Translations under genes and position numbers: made by a program | The notes under the pieces: model-generated | What the model was told of the DNA's origin: nothing | The model's input: the letters and a program-made list of their open reading frames with translations, nothing else | The model's database searches: none | In this document: in pieces, positions 37,391-48,727 of the stretch | How positions within the stretch are numbered: position 1 is the stretch's first letter | Layout: the number at the start of each line of letters is the position of its first letter | Assembly: GCA_024196135.1 (NCBI GenBank) | Contig: JAMQCK010000093.1 | Span: 1 to 64,000, forward strand | From: Pleurotus ostreatus/Saccharomyces cerevisiae fusant | Lineage: Eukaryota > Opisthokonta | Direction: 5' to 3' | DNA length: 64,000 bases

Positions 37391-38901
37391 ATGAGGTGCG
37401 CGTCCTTGCTCAGCACTTTTGTTTTTGACTCTGACTCTTACTCAATCTCAGTAGGACCGAAATATTGACATCGCTCTGCCCGGGGTGCCAACGTTGCGTT
37501 TCTTGCACCGGCCACCCTTTCTCGCCCTCTCAAGACATCGTCGAAGCGATCAGGAACGGCGATGGTTCCTTGGGCGACTTCTCTGACAGCTACTATAGGG
37601 CTCGAGCGATGGACGCAGAGCAACAAGCGCACATCCTCGCTTCCGAGATCGACCGGCTGCTCAGCCTTGCACAAGGGCTTTCGGCGCACCGTCGGCGTCT
37701 CTTGGAATTCGCTGCTCAACAGCGGGCGATAGCCGCCCCCGTGAGGCGCCTACCCGACGAGCTTCTGGAAAAGATCTTCCGGTTCGCGTGCGCCAGCGTA
37801 GTGTTCACGTATCCCTTGTCGAAACCTATGCTGACGGCGGTGGCCATCAGCCACGTCTGTCACCGGTGGCGCGCCATTGCTGAGCACGACAAGCAGCTCT
37901 GGGCACCAGCCTTCATCAAGCTGCACGAAGATGACATCAGCGTGCTCCCGAAAAAACCTACAGTCGAGCAGCTACGGCTCTTCAAGGCGGCCTTACTCGC
38001 CTACCTCGCGAGGTCCGACCCACTTCCCTTCGCCATCGATTTGCGAGGGTCCTGCACCATCCGCGAGGATCATGGATCGAAGGAATTTTCTATCCTGCCC
38101 GAGATGGATTTTATCGACGCTGTCACCCGCCGCTGCGACCACGCGCGCTTTTGCCGCACCTCCGTCCGGTACTTCTCGACGATGCTCCATTTCTACATGC
38201 GGAAACGGGACCGAGCGGCGGGGTGCGTGGTATCGATCATGCTGGAGGCTCTCGAGAGTTTTGAGCTCGTAGACGATCCACGCGCATGGCCGAGGGCAGG
38301 CGTGTCCGCTCCGTACCATCTGGACTTTCTGAAGAATTACGCGCCTCGTCTGCGCTTTTGGAAGCAGGACATTATCGACATGGGCTCTGGTTTCTATGAT
38401 ACTGCGATGCAGCACGTTCCGGCGCACACAGTGGTGCGCCTTGAGGCGTCGTGGACCGACTTCGGACTTGCCATTAATGCACTTTCCTCCTGCGCGAGCT
38501 TGAAGGAGCTCATAATCGGACTCTGCCATACCACCGACACATGGAGCAACCCAAACCGCGAAGCGATGATGCTACCGGAGCTGGAGTCCCTCGCCGTCGC
38601 TGCAGTTCCCGTGCGCTCGGTACTCGGGCGTCTGCTGAGCGGCCTCACTGCGCCGCGTCTGCGACATGCGCGATTTCGCCGTGCACTGCCAGCCGAAGAG
38701 CGTCGCATCGACAGGGAGCTTGCACCAGATAGGACTGATTTTCCGCACGTAGACTTTGCGGGTTTCCTTGAGCGCTCGGGGTGCGCGCTGGAGTCGTTAG
38801 CTCTGCAGGGCGTATGCGCCACGCTCGAGGACGCCGTCCTTCTTCGAGAGAGACTGTCGAGGACAACAGAGATTTTGATAGAGGACGCTAAGATCGCGTA
38901 G
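37391..38901 (+). CDS. F-box-like protein, type C (C1)
   Basis: The coding start is a 5-nt first exon, ATGAG at 37391-37395, then an intron to 37451. Exon 2 (37452 on) gives MSRTEILTSLCPGCQRC. Without this splice the frame has no ATG, since the in-frame codon at 37465 is TTG, and the same layout recurs in C2, C3 and C4. Order: C-P-G-C-Q-R-C-x-S-C motif, PSQDIVEAIRNGD, coiled coil (ILASEIDRLLSLAQGLSAHRRRL), F-box-like LPDELLEKIFRFACASVVF with CHRWRAIAEHDKQLWAP, then LRR-like repeats. It follows B1 by 267 bp on the same strand. Predicted SCF substrate receptor. Confidence 0.85.
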
Positions 38902-39417
38902 CTTGTACGTCCTGTGTACATCCCGTTCCGCTTCTCGGCCATATATATATATGCAGGGAGGACGCATGGAAGTACTACTATTCGAGAAGTGTTCTTTCTG
39001 CGGCGCTACAAATCGATTATGCGTGTTTGATTTCTGGAGTTCCCTCGTTTGAGACCTACATAGCAAGATCAGCAACCAGAATAACATACAGCCGCGCCCT
39101 CAACACGCCCTACCGTCGACCCAAAAGTTGAACTTAGTCACCTGACCGCGTCCCCCGCGTCTCGGAACGCTCCCGCCGGTAAAACACCCGGTCCCGGTCC
39201 CCAACCCCCAGCGCGCTCCGTCATCCACCCCCAGTTCGGGACGATGACGCGCTCCCCGGCAGCGGCTGTAGCGGCTGCTTATGAAGGGCCTCAATTGAAT
39301 ACGGCTTGATTCCAGCCACGACCGTGTTCCCAGCCTCGCTTTCGTGCTTGCTTTCCACGTCCATCGTCTTCGACTTGCTCTGACACGAACATCTCCTCGA
39401 ACAACTACTGAGCCAAC
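38902..39417. other. Intergenic region C1 / TMEM14
   Basis: 516 bp. A TATATATATATA run at about 38941-38953 lies just past the C1 stop, probably in the 3' region. Pyrimidine-rich DNA before 39418 is the likely TMEM14 promoter. No gene. Confidence 0.5.
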
Positions 39418-40117
39418 ATGTCCACCCCCGTCGCCCTCACCTCTCTATCCCCCACGCCCGCATACGTGACGGGCGCGCTATGCGTGGTCGGCGGACTCAT
39501 CGGGTTCGCGCGTCGGCGGTCCGTCATGTCTTTAGTTGGAGGCGCAGGGTGAGTGAGGACTTGCTTGGACGTGTTCCCCTGCCTGCCTGCCCGGGGGTGG
39601 GGGGGACGAGGGGACGCGCTGGTTCGCATCCTCCGCGATGCCTGTCCCCGATCGGTTCCCCGCATCCGACTACACACGTTCATCCGCTGCCTTACATCCT
39701 AGCAATGACCTAACTGACACGCACATTTCCCAGCGTCGGCGCACTTTACCTCTACGCGGCCAACCTCCTTGACAGCGGTGCAGCGAACGGGCTCGAGACT
39801 GCTTTGGGTGAGTGTGCTTCCGCTCTATGCCCCTGCTTGCCCGCCTCTCCCCCCTTCTCTTTCAACGGCGTCGTGTCCTTCTCGCCCTTTCTGAAGGGCA
39901 AACCGCTCACTGCCCTCCCCCTCCCACCCCATGCTCGCTCCCAACCTTTTCTTCCCCTCAACCCACGCACTAACAACGCACTAACCCCCATATCCCAGGC
40001 GCCTCCGCCCTCCTCCTGCTCTCCTCCCTCCCGCGCGTCGCTAAGGGCCCCGTCCCCCTCGGGCTCACGCTCACCAGTCTCGCGATCGGTGGGTACTATG
40101 GGCGGGTGTACCTCTAA
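39418..40117 (+). CDS. TMEM14 family small membrane protein
   Basis: Three exons, 39418-39548, 39734-39807 and 39999-40117, giving 107 residues. Four hydrophobic helices can be seen: VTGALCVVGGLIGFARR, SLVGGAGVGALYLYAANLL, LETALGASALLLLSSL and LGLTLTSLAIGGYYGRVYL. The glycine-rich helix spacing and a Gly-Tyr-Tyr near the end are typical of TMEM14/UPF0136. Family members lie in mitochondrial or other inner membranes; TMEM14C has been linked to porphyrin transport, but substrate here is unknown. The two introns are 185 and 191 nt, longer than the window norm. Confidence 0.85.
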
Positions 40118-40533
40118 CCAACGAACGAGGGACGGCAACTACTCTGGCGGCCTGGAAAGAGAAGCGACGATGCAAGGGTGGCGGAGAAGGAAAACAAATC
40201 ACGGAAACGAAGGCAAGCGCGCGATCTTGGACCGTGGATCTTGTGTACATGTACAATGTCATGTATGCACTCAACAAATGGACGTGCCTTGTCTTGGGCG
40301 TCAAAGCTGTCGATGTTGAGGTCTTCAGCTCACGTATCAAGGTCTTCAGGTAAGATGCCTGGCTTCAACTGAAGTTCAACGCGTGCGACCTCGCGTGCTC
40401 TTTCTGAACGCGTGGGCCTCGTGAAGCGTTTCCGAACCGCAAGCACACGGGCGTACATTGTACAACAGGCGGCAGAACGTACAACAAGGGCCATTACATA
40501 GCAATAAATCGATCGCCTCGGTCGAAGACCCTG
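40118..40533. other. Convergent 3' intergenic region
   Basis: 416 bp between the convergent TMEM14 and eIF4E genes. Only 3' flanks are apparent. Confidence 0.5.
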
Positions 40534-41829
40534 CTATGAGAGTGGTGTTCTGTCGATGGCCGAGTTTCGGAAGGAGGACTTGTCCTGCATGGAATCTGCA
40601 AAAGGTATAAGCGCGTGCGAGAGGCAACGGGCGAGGTAGGGCGAGAAAGCGGCGATGATGGAGAAAGAGTGAGAAAGCGAGAAAGAGTGAGAAAGCAGCG
40701 TTGGCGATCAGGACGAAGCAAGCAAATGAAGGATGACGATGTTTTATGATGACCGGGAAGTAAAGGCGTGTTCCCACTGTACGCCACGACATATGCAGAT
40801 GGGACCGTCCTCCAGACAAAGTGTACGAAAGGACGGGAAGCAGAGACGAAGAAGTGGCAAATTACGTATGGTCGAAGAAACAGTGACAAGTAGAGAATAA
40901 AGGGGAAACCACTCGAAATGATGGATGGGATAAACGCACCGTTGTTGGATTTGTACTCCATGATTGTGGTGGCTGGAAGGTTGAGCGCCTTCCGCATGGT
41001 ATCCCTAAGCAAACATGAGATGAGCAAGAGCACGAAAGGCACGCCACGCACCTGATCTTTTCCCTGAGCTTCAGATCGCCGTCCGTCTTGTTCCAAAGGC
41101 TGATGATGTCTTCACTTTGTCGGACGCTGATCGTGCACCCGCAAATCTCTGGCGCATCGCGCAGCTCCTCCTCTACCGCGCCCTCCGCCGCCTGACACGC
41201 GTCGAACTGGTCGCCCACGATCGCCAGGATGAGGTCCTCCCATATCCTATCCGCGACGCCCTTCTTCAGCCGCACGATCCACTTCCCGCCCCTTATGTTC
41301 AGCGGGTCCTCCCACACGGGGCGCCGGATGCCCTGGTGGAACAACAAGTAGTCGGTCGTCGGCTGCAGCTTGCTGGGCGGCTCGAGGTGCGTCCAGAGGC
41401 CCCAGAAGGACTCGGCGGACGAGAAGGCGGCTATGCGCTTGATGCCCTCCTCGTAGGAGGTGATCTTGTCGCCGGGCGCGCGGCGCATGCGGAAGAAGAA
41501 GACCCATCTGGGGAGGCGCGGGGGCCGGAGCTGGGGCGATCAGGCCGGAGGGGGGCGGCGGGCGGGCAGACATACGTGGTGCGGAGCGGGTGCACGGGCG
41601 TGCCGTTCGTGCTCGTGGCGCTGGTGGTGGTGGGTGATGCTGAGGACGTCCCGTCGGCGGCGACGGAGGTGGAGAAGTGCTTGGAGGGGACGCGGACGGG
41701 CGGGCGCTGCCCCGGGGGCGGGACGCCGCTTGCTGATGATGCTGGCGGCGTGCCGGGTGTCGGTGCGCCGGGCTGCGCGGCGTTGGAGAGGAAGCGAGAC
41801 TGCGAGTGGTTGGAGAAGTAGCTGCTCAT
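40534..41829 (-). CDS. eIF4E class II (4EHP-like) mRNA cap-binding protein
   Basis: Binds the 5' cap in the cytoplasm. The start is MSSYFSNHSQSRF at 41829; an ATG at 41844 adds five residues (MTTTT). A Pro/Ser/Thr-rich N-terminus is followed by NGTPVHPLRTTWVFFFRMRR, ESFWGLWTHL, PVWEDPLNIRGGKWIVRLKK, EICGCTISVRQSEDIISLWN and TTIMEYKSNN. The W of PVWED is the second cap-stacking tryptophan; at the first position there is Tyr (ITSYEEGIK), the mark of class II. The C-terminus DSMQDKSSFRNSAIDRTPLS is only reached by a 344-nt intron (40596-40939) to a 62-nt last exon (40534-40595). Divergent from KEI1 across 150 bp. Confidence 0.92.
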
Positions 41830-41979
41830 CGTGGTCGTCGTCATCGGCGGTGATGAGAAGATGCAGGTAATCAAAATTTGCGGCAAGCGCGCGCGTCGGG
41901 CCGGGTGCCCGCGCCCCTCGTGCGCGTCGCCCGCGCCGTCGTCGGCGCCCATTTCGCCCTTGCCTCCGCCCGTCACGCC
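41830..41979. promoter_or_regulatory. 150-bp bidirectional promoter, eIF4E / KEI1
   Basis: The two start codons face away from each other 150 bp apart, so the two genes must share promoter DNA. No TATA box is seen. Confidence 0.6.
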
Positions 41980-43128
41980 ATGAAACTCACGCTGCGCCCG
42001 GAGTGGCGGCTGTATCCCCTCTCGTCGTTCCTCGGGGTCCTCGATCTGAAGACCGGGGTCATCGTCGCGCTGCTTTTCGCGCTCCTCAACAAGGTCGCCG
42101 GTGTGTACGGCCTCATCGCCGCCCTCACCGGCGCGGGCGGCTCCTTCGCGCAGATCAGCCTCTACCTCTACTCTACCCTCGCCCTCGTCGCCATAGCCCT
42201 CGGGCTCAAGGCCGTCAAGCGGGTGCGTCGCCCCCTCCCCATTTTCGTCACCATCGCTAACTAACGCGGCACTGCAGGAAGACGCCAAGCAGACGCTCTA
42301 CTTCGCGCACTTCTTCTTCTTCGACCATGCCCTGTCTACCGCCTGGGTCATCTGGTTCGCCATCGTCTGGTGGGTCAAGACGCCGCATGACGGGCGGCGG
42401 CAGGCGCACTCTGCCGCGCAGGAGGCCATGATGCACGCCGCGCCGCCGCACGAGCCCATGACCGACGCGCAGCGTGTCGCCGCCGCGATGACGATCTGGG
42501 AGCAGGAGAAGGGCTTCGCGGCGGCCATCATCGCGATGAGCTGGCTCTCGAAGGTGCGTAGGGCCGTCGTTCCTGTGTGCAGTGGGTTGATCATTCTTCG
42601 TATATGCAGTTCTACTTCGCCCTCCTGATTTACTCTTACGCCTCGCACCTCCGCAAGGGGTCGTACCGCGCGCTTCCTCTCTCCCGAAGTACGCCCGTGC
42701 TCTCGGCACAAGTGCCCTCGCACTACGAGAACGGCGCGGCGCTGTACGACGACACGGCTCTCGGCCTCGGGGAAGACGAGGACGGCGTGGATGACTTCTA
42801 CCGCGTGCCGTTGAGGACACCCGTCAGTCGCGGAGGCATGGCGAGCGGGAACGGCCTCGCAAGCGGTAACGGGACACCGAACGGGCGCGCAACTACACCC
42901 CTCAGCCGCAACGTCACGCCTAATGGCCACAAGCCCGGACAGGGGTCCACGTCCAGCCTCGCCGACTTTGTGGGCGCGCCGCGCGGGAAGTCGGGGTTGG
43001 GGAACGGGAATGGGGAGGTCGTGTTCGACGCGGAGGAGGTGAGTTGTTGAGGACAGCTTGATTCCGAGTCTTCGCATCCCGGGGCGACGCTTTACAACGA
43101 TCACTGACTCCTCTCTCAGCGCCGGTAG
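41980..43128 (+). CDS. KEI1: KEI1-like subunit of inositolphosphorylceramide synthase
   Basis: Kei1 is the non-catalytic partner of Aur1 in the Golgi, needed for making inositolphosphorylceramide. The start MKLTLRPEWRLYPLSSFLG is followed by DLKTGVIVALLFALLNKVAG, the family's first membrane span and signature. Further helices are LYLYSTLALVAIALGLKAV, FFFFDHALSTAWVIWFAIVWW and FAAAIIAMSWLSKFYFALLIYS. The Gly/Asn/Thr-rich C-terminal tail is cytosolic or lumenal and disordered. A final GTGAGT at 43039 allows an 81-nt intron and a stop at 43128 (EERR); if unspliced the stop is at 43048. Confidence 0.9.
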
Positions 43129-43439
43129 CCACTCGGGCCTCGATAGCTTCTGACCTTGTGTGTGCTCTTGTCATACCCTGCCTAATGATACCGGCATGCC
43201 TTTTCACATGGTTTGTCCGCTCCTGCGCTCGGGGCGCTTTGACGGCTCGCCTTATCCCTCTTACCACCCCGAGGCCTGCTGACTCTCACATCTCCGCCCT
43301 CCGCTCCCTCCTGTTCCCTCCCCTCCCTCCTGTTTGCTGTATGGGATAATAGAACGCTCGTTGTACGTAGACTCGGCTCTCCTCAGGAATACGTAGACTA
43401 AACTCTAGGAGTATATTATACTAGTGCCCTATGGCATTG
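43129..43439. other. Convergent 3' intergenic region KEI1 / C2
   Basis: 311 bp of pyrimidine-rich 3' flank; no gene. Confidence 0.5.
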
Positions 43440-44906
43440 TCAACCCTCTACCTGCAGTTCTGTGGTGCCTGGCAACCTGTCTCGGACGAGGACGGCGTCC
43501 TCTGGCGTGGTGCATACGCCCTGTAGGGCCAGAAACTCCAGCACGCAGTTTGAGCGCTCGAGGAACCCAGCGAGTTCGGCGAGCGGGAAATCTGTTCTGT
43601 CCGGCGCAAGTTTTCTGTTGATGCGGCGCTCGTCGTCTGGCGTTGCACAGCGGAACCGGACATGCCGCAGACGCGGGGCAGTGAGAACGCTCAGCAGGCG
43701 GCCGAGTACAGTGCGCGCGGGGACTGCAGCGACGGTGAGGGACTCCAGCTGCGGCAGCGTCATCGACTCGCGGTCGGAATCGCCCCGTGTGTTCGTGATG
43801 TCGAAGAGCCCGATTACGAGCTCCTGCAAGTTTACGCAGGAGGAAAGCGCACGTTTCGCAAGGACCAGCTGGGTCCACAATGCTTCAAGGCGTACCAAAC
43901 TGTGCGTCGGAGCGCTTTCAATGACCCTATGGTTATAATCATCAAAGTCGACGATGTCCTGCTTCCAATAGCGCAGACGAGGCGCGTGCTCGGTGAGGGC
44001 GGCCACGATGTCTCGTGCGTCTCCTGTCACCATCCAGTCCTCGAGCTCGAGACTCTCGAGGCGCTCAAGTATCATGCCCCTGCGCGTCGACCGGCCACGC
44101 ATTGCTTGAGATATATTCCACATCAAATTATCGACGGAGGAGATGCAGCCGAAGCGCGCGCGGTGGCAGCGGCGGCGGACAGCATCAGCGAACGCCGCTG
44201 CTGGCAGGATAACGTACTCTGCCCCGTCCCATACTCCGTTGGGGTAGATGCAGCCGCCTTGTAAGTCGATAGCGAATGGCAATGGATCCGATCTCGCGAG
44301 GTAAGCAAGGAAGGCCGCCTGGAAGGGCGGCAGCTGCTTAAATGTAGGTTTCTTTGGGAGCTCATCGATCTCGCGTTTGTGCAGCTTGAAAGAGGCCGGC
44401 ACCCAGAGCTGCTTGTCATGCATAGCGATGGCGCGCCACCGGTGGCAAACGTGGCTGATGGATGCCGCCGTCAGCATCGGTTTCGACAGTGGATACGTGA
44501 ACACGACGCCCGCGCACGCAAGGCGGAAGATCTTTTCCAGAAGCTCATCGGGTAGGCGCCTCACTGGCGCGGCTACCGCGCGCTGCTGAGCAGCGAAGTC
44601 CAAGAGACGCTGACGGTGCGCCGAAAGCTCATGTGCCAGGCTGAGCAGCCGATCGATTTCGGAAGCAAGGGTGTGAGCTTGTTGCTCTGCGTCCATCGCT
44701 CGGTCCCGGTATTGGTTGTCAGAAAGGGCGCCCAAGGACTCATCGCTATTCCTGATCGCTTCGACGATGTTTTGAGAGGGCGAGAAAGGGTGACCGGTAC
44801 ATGAGATGCAATGATGACAACTAGGGCAGAGTAGTGTCGATATTTCGGTCCTACTGGGACTGAGTGAGGGTTTAAAAGAAGTACTGGGCAAGGGCGCGCA
44901 CCTCAT
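43440..44906 (-). CDS. F-box-like protein, type C (C2)
   Basis: The start is the 5-nt exon ATGAG (44906-44902), then an intron to 44860; exon 2 begins at 44859 and reads MSPSRTEISTLLCPSC. Two CAG acceptors 6 nt apart would both keep frame. Order as in C1: LCPSCHHCISC, PSQNIVEAIRNSD, coiled coil (TLASEIDRLLSLAHELSAHRQRL), F-box-like LPDELLEKIFRLACAGVVF with CHRWRAIAMHDKQLW, LRR-like repeats ending TTELQVEG. Close relative of C1 on the opposite strand; it follows B2 at 248 bp. Confidence 0.85.
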   Translation of the reverse strand: MRCAPLPSTSFKPSLSPSRTEISTLLCPSCHHCISCTGHPFSPSQNIVEAIRNSDESLGALSDNQYRDRAMDAEQQAHTLASEIDRLLSLAHELSAHRQRLLDFAAQQRAVAAPVRRLPDELLEKIFRLACAGVVFTYPLSKPMLTAASISHVCHRWRAIAMHDKQLWVPASFKLHKREIDELPKKPTFKQLPPFQAAFLAYLARSDPLPFAIDLQGGCIYPNGVWDGAEYVILPAAAFADAVRRRCHRARFGCISSVDNLMWNISQAMRGRSTRRGMILERLESLELEDWMVTGDARDIVAALTEHAPRLRYWKQDIVDFDDYNHRVIESAPTHSLVRLEALWTQLVLAKRALSSCVNLQELVIGLFDITNTRGDSDRESMTLPQLESLTVAAVPARTVLGRLLSVLTAPRLRHVRFRCATPDDERRINRKLAPDRTDFPLAELAGFLERSNCVLEFLALQGVCTTPEDAVLVRDRLPGTTELQVEG

Positions 44907-45153
44907 CACGTTGTTGTCGTCGAAGCAAGCTTCAATCGCAGTTGACGGTTGGTAGTAAACGTCGACCTCGCGCGACGTGCATGTCACATAACATGAGCAC
45001 GGCGAGTGCCGAACGTATTTGTCAAATTGCCTCACAAGAGCCCCTCAGTGCCCTCACACACACAATGAGCTCAATTCCTTTCGAGTTCAAGTTCTACGTG
45101 ACCTCGAGTATACATAGCACCGGCACAAGGATATCTGTAGAATACTATTGGAC

Positions 45154-46725
45154 CTAAGTCTGACCGATGTCAATCTCCCAAATGTCCCGGTGCTTCCTCG
45201 AGATCTGCGCCGCCGGAACCACGGCCCCGCCTATAAGCTGAGCGCTCTTCCGTGATTTCACAAACACTTTGTACGCCTCGGTGTATACGCTGTTCCAGCT
45301 GAAGCTTCGCCTACCAAACAGTGCGACCTTCAGGTTCGGCAGCAGTGGTAGAGCGCCCTCCTCCGAGTTTTTGGTCAGAGGGCCGAAAATCTCCATCTCC
45401 ATCTCATCGGGAAACACATTGAAGCCAATGATCTCGAGCCTCTCCATCTTGGCGAAGCACTCGAGGAGGATTACTGGTACCGTGGCCTCGTCCCAGTCAT
45501 CCGTATGCCCGGTGTCGATGTGGAGGAGGCGGAGATTCGCGGCAGAGGCAGGGACGCGGGTGAGGTAGGCCAGAAGGAGAGCGGGGATGTCGGGCGCGGG
45601 TCCGTAGAGCTTCAATTTTTCGAGGTTAGGCGCCGAGATCATCTGAAGGACCGGACCGTCATTGCAATCGAGGTCAAGGCTCACGAGAGAGGGAAGGTCC
45701 AGAGCCTGGGCTGGAGCCGGCCGCGTGTCGCATACGCCAACGCTGACTTCGAGCTTCCTGAGCGTCCTGCAGCACTGCTGCAATACGTCATGGACGTTCG
45801 AGACGCCAAAACACAGGTACAGGGTGAGCTCCGTGAGGGATTCCAACGGCGGCACCGAGATTGCCTGCACTTTGACGAATTGGAAGTTCAGGCATAGGTC
45901 GGATAGCCGAGAGACGTCGTCGAGGAACGCCAAGGGTATGGCCGTGCCGAGCGGCTTCTCTGAAAGCGTCATGATGAAAGCGCTCTGGAGATCTGGCGAG
46001 GCGAAGGGCTGCATAGCGCTGAACTCCTCGAAAGAGGCCGTCACCTCCAAGGAGCGCATGCGATGAGAATGGTCCCGGAGCTGCTCTATCCCGGACTGGT
46101 CCCTGCTGGACATGGTGCGGCACAAGTTGACGTGCAGTGGACACGTTCCCGTAAGAGGCAGGTACCGGCGCAGGTATTCGGCGGGCTCCCTGCTTTTAGG
46201 GGCGATGTACTGCCACAGTAGTGGCGTCCCATGCGCAACGTGCCGCCAGGACCTGCAGACGCGCGTGATGGTGCTGTCCAGCGCCGGTGTGGGATTGGGA
46301 TATCTGTGGTCGGGGATGAGCAGCTCGCGGAGGTGGAGGAATATCTCGGAGAGGAGCTCGGCGGGCAGGCGGTGTATAGGACCGTTCATGCGAGCGAAAA
46401 TTCTAGCAGATCTCCGGGATGGTTCGACGTGCTTGTCTTTTCGGTTGGCCCGAGCGCGCTGCAGAAAAAAGATCAGAGCTCACACAGGAGCAGTAGCATA
46501 ATCACACACCTTGTTTTTAGAGTCAGTCGTTGTGTTGCGCTCAGAAGCGTCGTGGTCATCATGGGCGATTACTTGCGATTCAATCTGACCCCTCGTCCGC
46601 TTCCGCCCGGTCGCCTTGCTGACTCTGCCTCGAGAGCCAGCTGGGCTTGCGACAGAAATGTCTCCCGAAGCGCCATCCGCAGCATCTTTGATTGTACTGG
46701 CCTGTATCCTCGTCGAGCGGCGCAT
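45154..46725 (-). CDS. F-box/LRR-like protein, type B (B2), intact
   Basis: Two exons, 46725-46510 and 46458-45154, split at the same place as B1. The N-terminus MRRSTRIQAS...ATGRKRTRGQIES is basic and probably nuclear. Then RRSARIFARMNGPIHRLPAE, F-box LPAELLSEIFLHLRELL, CRSWRHVAHGTPLLWQY, and leucine-rich segments (SLTELTLYLCFGV, CRTLRKLEVSVGVC, LPSLVSLDLDC, APNLEKLKLYG, NLRLLHIDTGH) to the end IDIGQT. There is no CxxC or coiled coil, unlike type C. It is the best guide to how B1 looked before the transposon arrived. Confidence 0.88.
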
Positions 46726-47068
46726 GTTGCTCGTGGTGGTGATGGTTCGAAGTCAAGGCACGAAGCAGGATCTCATCGGCAAAACGCGCGCATCATGTGA
46801 CCTCCACGCGAGCAGTGTTTGAATTTGCGGGTGGCAGCTGCTTCTGAGTTGTAAGTACCCAGCTCAAGCTCGACTGCCAGAAAACCGAGCGAACACATGC
46901 CGGGCAATTAAACGCGATGCTAGACCTGACTCTGACCACCGACCTTAGCCATCAAGATCACGAACATAAAATCCGAAAATCCAGCATCAGTGATCTGGTC
47001 CTTCCCGGGCCGCCGACTGTATCCTGGAGACTGACCGACCAAGCGAGGATGCATATACAGTGTACAAG
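46726..47068. other. Intergenic region B2 / C3
   Basis: 343 bp holding the B2 promoter and the C3 3' end; no gene. Confidence 0.5.
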
Positions 47069-48420
47069 CTACGCGATTTCCAAGTCCTCTACAAGAAGCT
47101 CCTTTGTTTCCGGCAATCTCTCTCGAATAAGGATGGCGTCCTCTGGCGTGGCGCACACACCCCGCACCACCAACAGCCCTAGCGCGCATTTCGAGCGCTC
47201 AAGGAAGCCCGTGAGCTCGGCGTGCAGAAAATCGGTCCTATCTGGCGCAAGATTCTTATTGATGCGACACTCTTCCTCTGGCGTCGCACAGCGAAATTGC
47301 GCCTGCCGCAGGCGCGGGGCAGTCAGAGCTCCAAGTAGACGGCCAAGAATTGTCCGCGCGGGGGTCGCAGCGAGAGTCAAGGATTCCAGCTGCGACAGAG
47401 TCACGGGCTTGAGATTGAAGTCCCGCCATGGGTCGTATGGTTTGCATATCGCAATGACAAGGCCCTTGACCCATCTTGGAAGGGTAACGCCCGCCAGGCG
47501 CCACTCCGTCCACGACGCCTCAAGGTACTGCAGAGCGCGCCCGGGTGCGTGCACAATCGCCCCGCGATGTCCAGCGCTTGTCAGACCGACGACGTGCTGC
47601 TTCCACGAGCGCAGACGCGGCGCATTCCTGGTGAAGAAGTCCGCCTTGTGCAGGTACATCTCGTTTGGATGTTTGCGGTTCTCTACGAGCTCGAGGCTTT
47701 CGAGGCTCTCCATCTCGACGCGTGCAGACAGGCTCCGCCTGGCCACGCGGAAGAGATAATTGACGTAGTTGATGGAGGTGGTGCAGAGGCGAGCACGGTG
47801 GCAGCGGCGCGCGAGATGGTCGAAGAAGTCCCCTTCCGGGAGGATGCAGAGCTTTCTTTGACCGTGAGAGTCGAGGGCAAGGCAGGGGCCTTGCAGATCG
47901 ATTGCAAAGGGCAAAGGGTCCGACTTGGTGAGGTACGCACTCACCGCATTCTTGAAGGGCAACAACCGCTCGGACGTGAGTGGTTCTGACAGCGCCATGA
48001 TGTCGTAGTAGTCGAGCTTAATGCAGACGGGCGCCCAAAGCTGCTTGTCGTATTCAGCGATGGCGCGCCACCGGCGACAGACGTGGCTGATAGACGCCGT
48101 CGTCAGCATCAGTCGCGACAACGGATGCATGAACACGATGCCCGCATGCGCAAGGCGAAAGATCTGTTCCAGAATCTCGTCGGGCAGCCGGTCGACCCCA
48201 ACGGTTTCCTCTGGTAGATCTGCGTCTACATCTCGGGACCGGCAGTGGCTGTCGGCATCACTGCACCCAATGGCGTCGACAATCTCTTGAGACGGCGAGA
48301 AAGGGTAGCCGGTGCACGAGTCGCAACGTTGGCACCCCGGGCAGAGCGATGTCAATATTTTGGCACTATCTGGAGTATGAGCTGTCAGAAAGAGGTTCCG
48401 AGCATATATACGCACCTCAT
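47069..48420 (-). CDS. F-box-like protein, type C (C3), coiled coil missing
   Basis: 5-nt first exon ATGAG (48420-48416), intron 48415-48366, then MSAKILTSLCPGCQRCDSC. After PSQEIVDAIGCSDADS the coiled-coil segment present in C1 and C2 is lacking: about 45 residues are absent and a short DADLPEETVGVD stretch joins straight to the F-box-like LPDEILEQIFRLAHAGIVF with CRRWRAIAEYDKQLWAP. LRR-like repeats follow to KELLVEDLEIA. The frame is otherwise intact, so it may be functional or early in decay. It follows B3 at about 308 bp. Confidence 0.82.
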
Positions 48421-48727
48421 ATTGCTGCTGTTAACGAGGACTTCAGTCACAGTTCATGGTCAGAAGGCAACATTGTACCCGCGCGATATGCATGTCTCAA
48501 AACACGTGCACGGCAATTGCCGAACGCAATTCAACTTTCATCCGCGCAATGCCACCATGCTCTGCTCCCAATCCACTCTCACACACAATGAGCTCAAGTT
48601 ACATATTTTCCCAGGTCTATACATGATGCACAGCACGGGAATAAGTAGAGGAACACCCTCGTTATGAACCCAAGTCGCGACGTCGATCCCACAATGCTCA
48701 ACCCTACGTCTCCAGTCTAGATAACAC

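Noticed and set aside
41117..41821. 234-codon plus-strand frame
   Set aside because: Antisense shadow of eIF4E.
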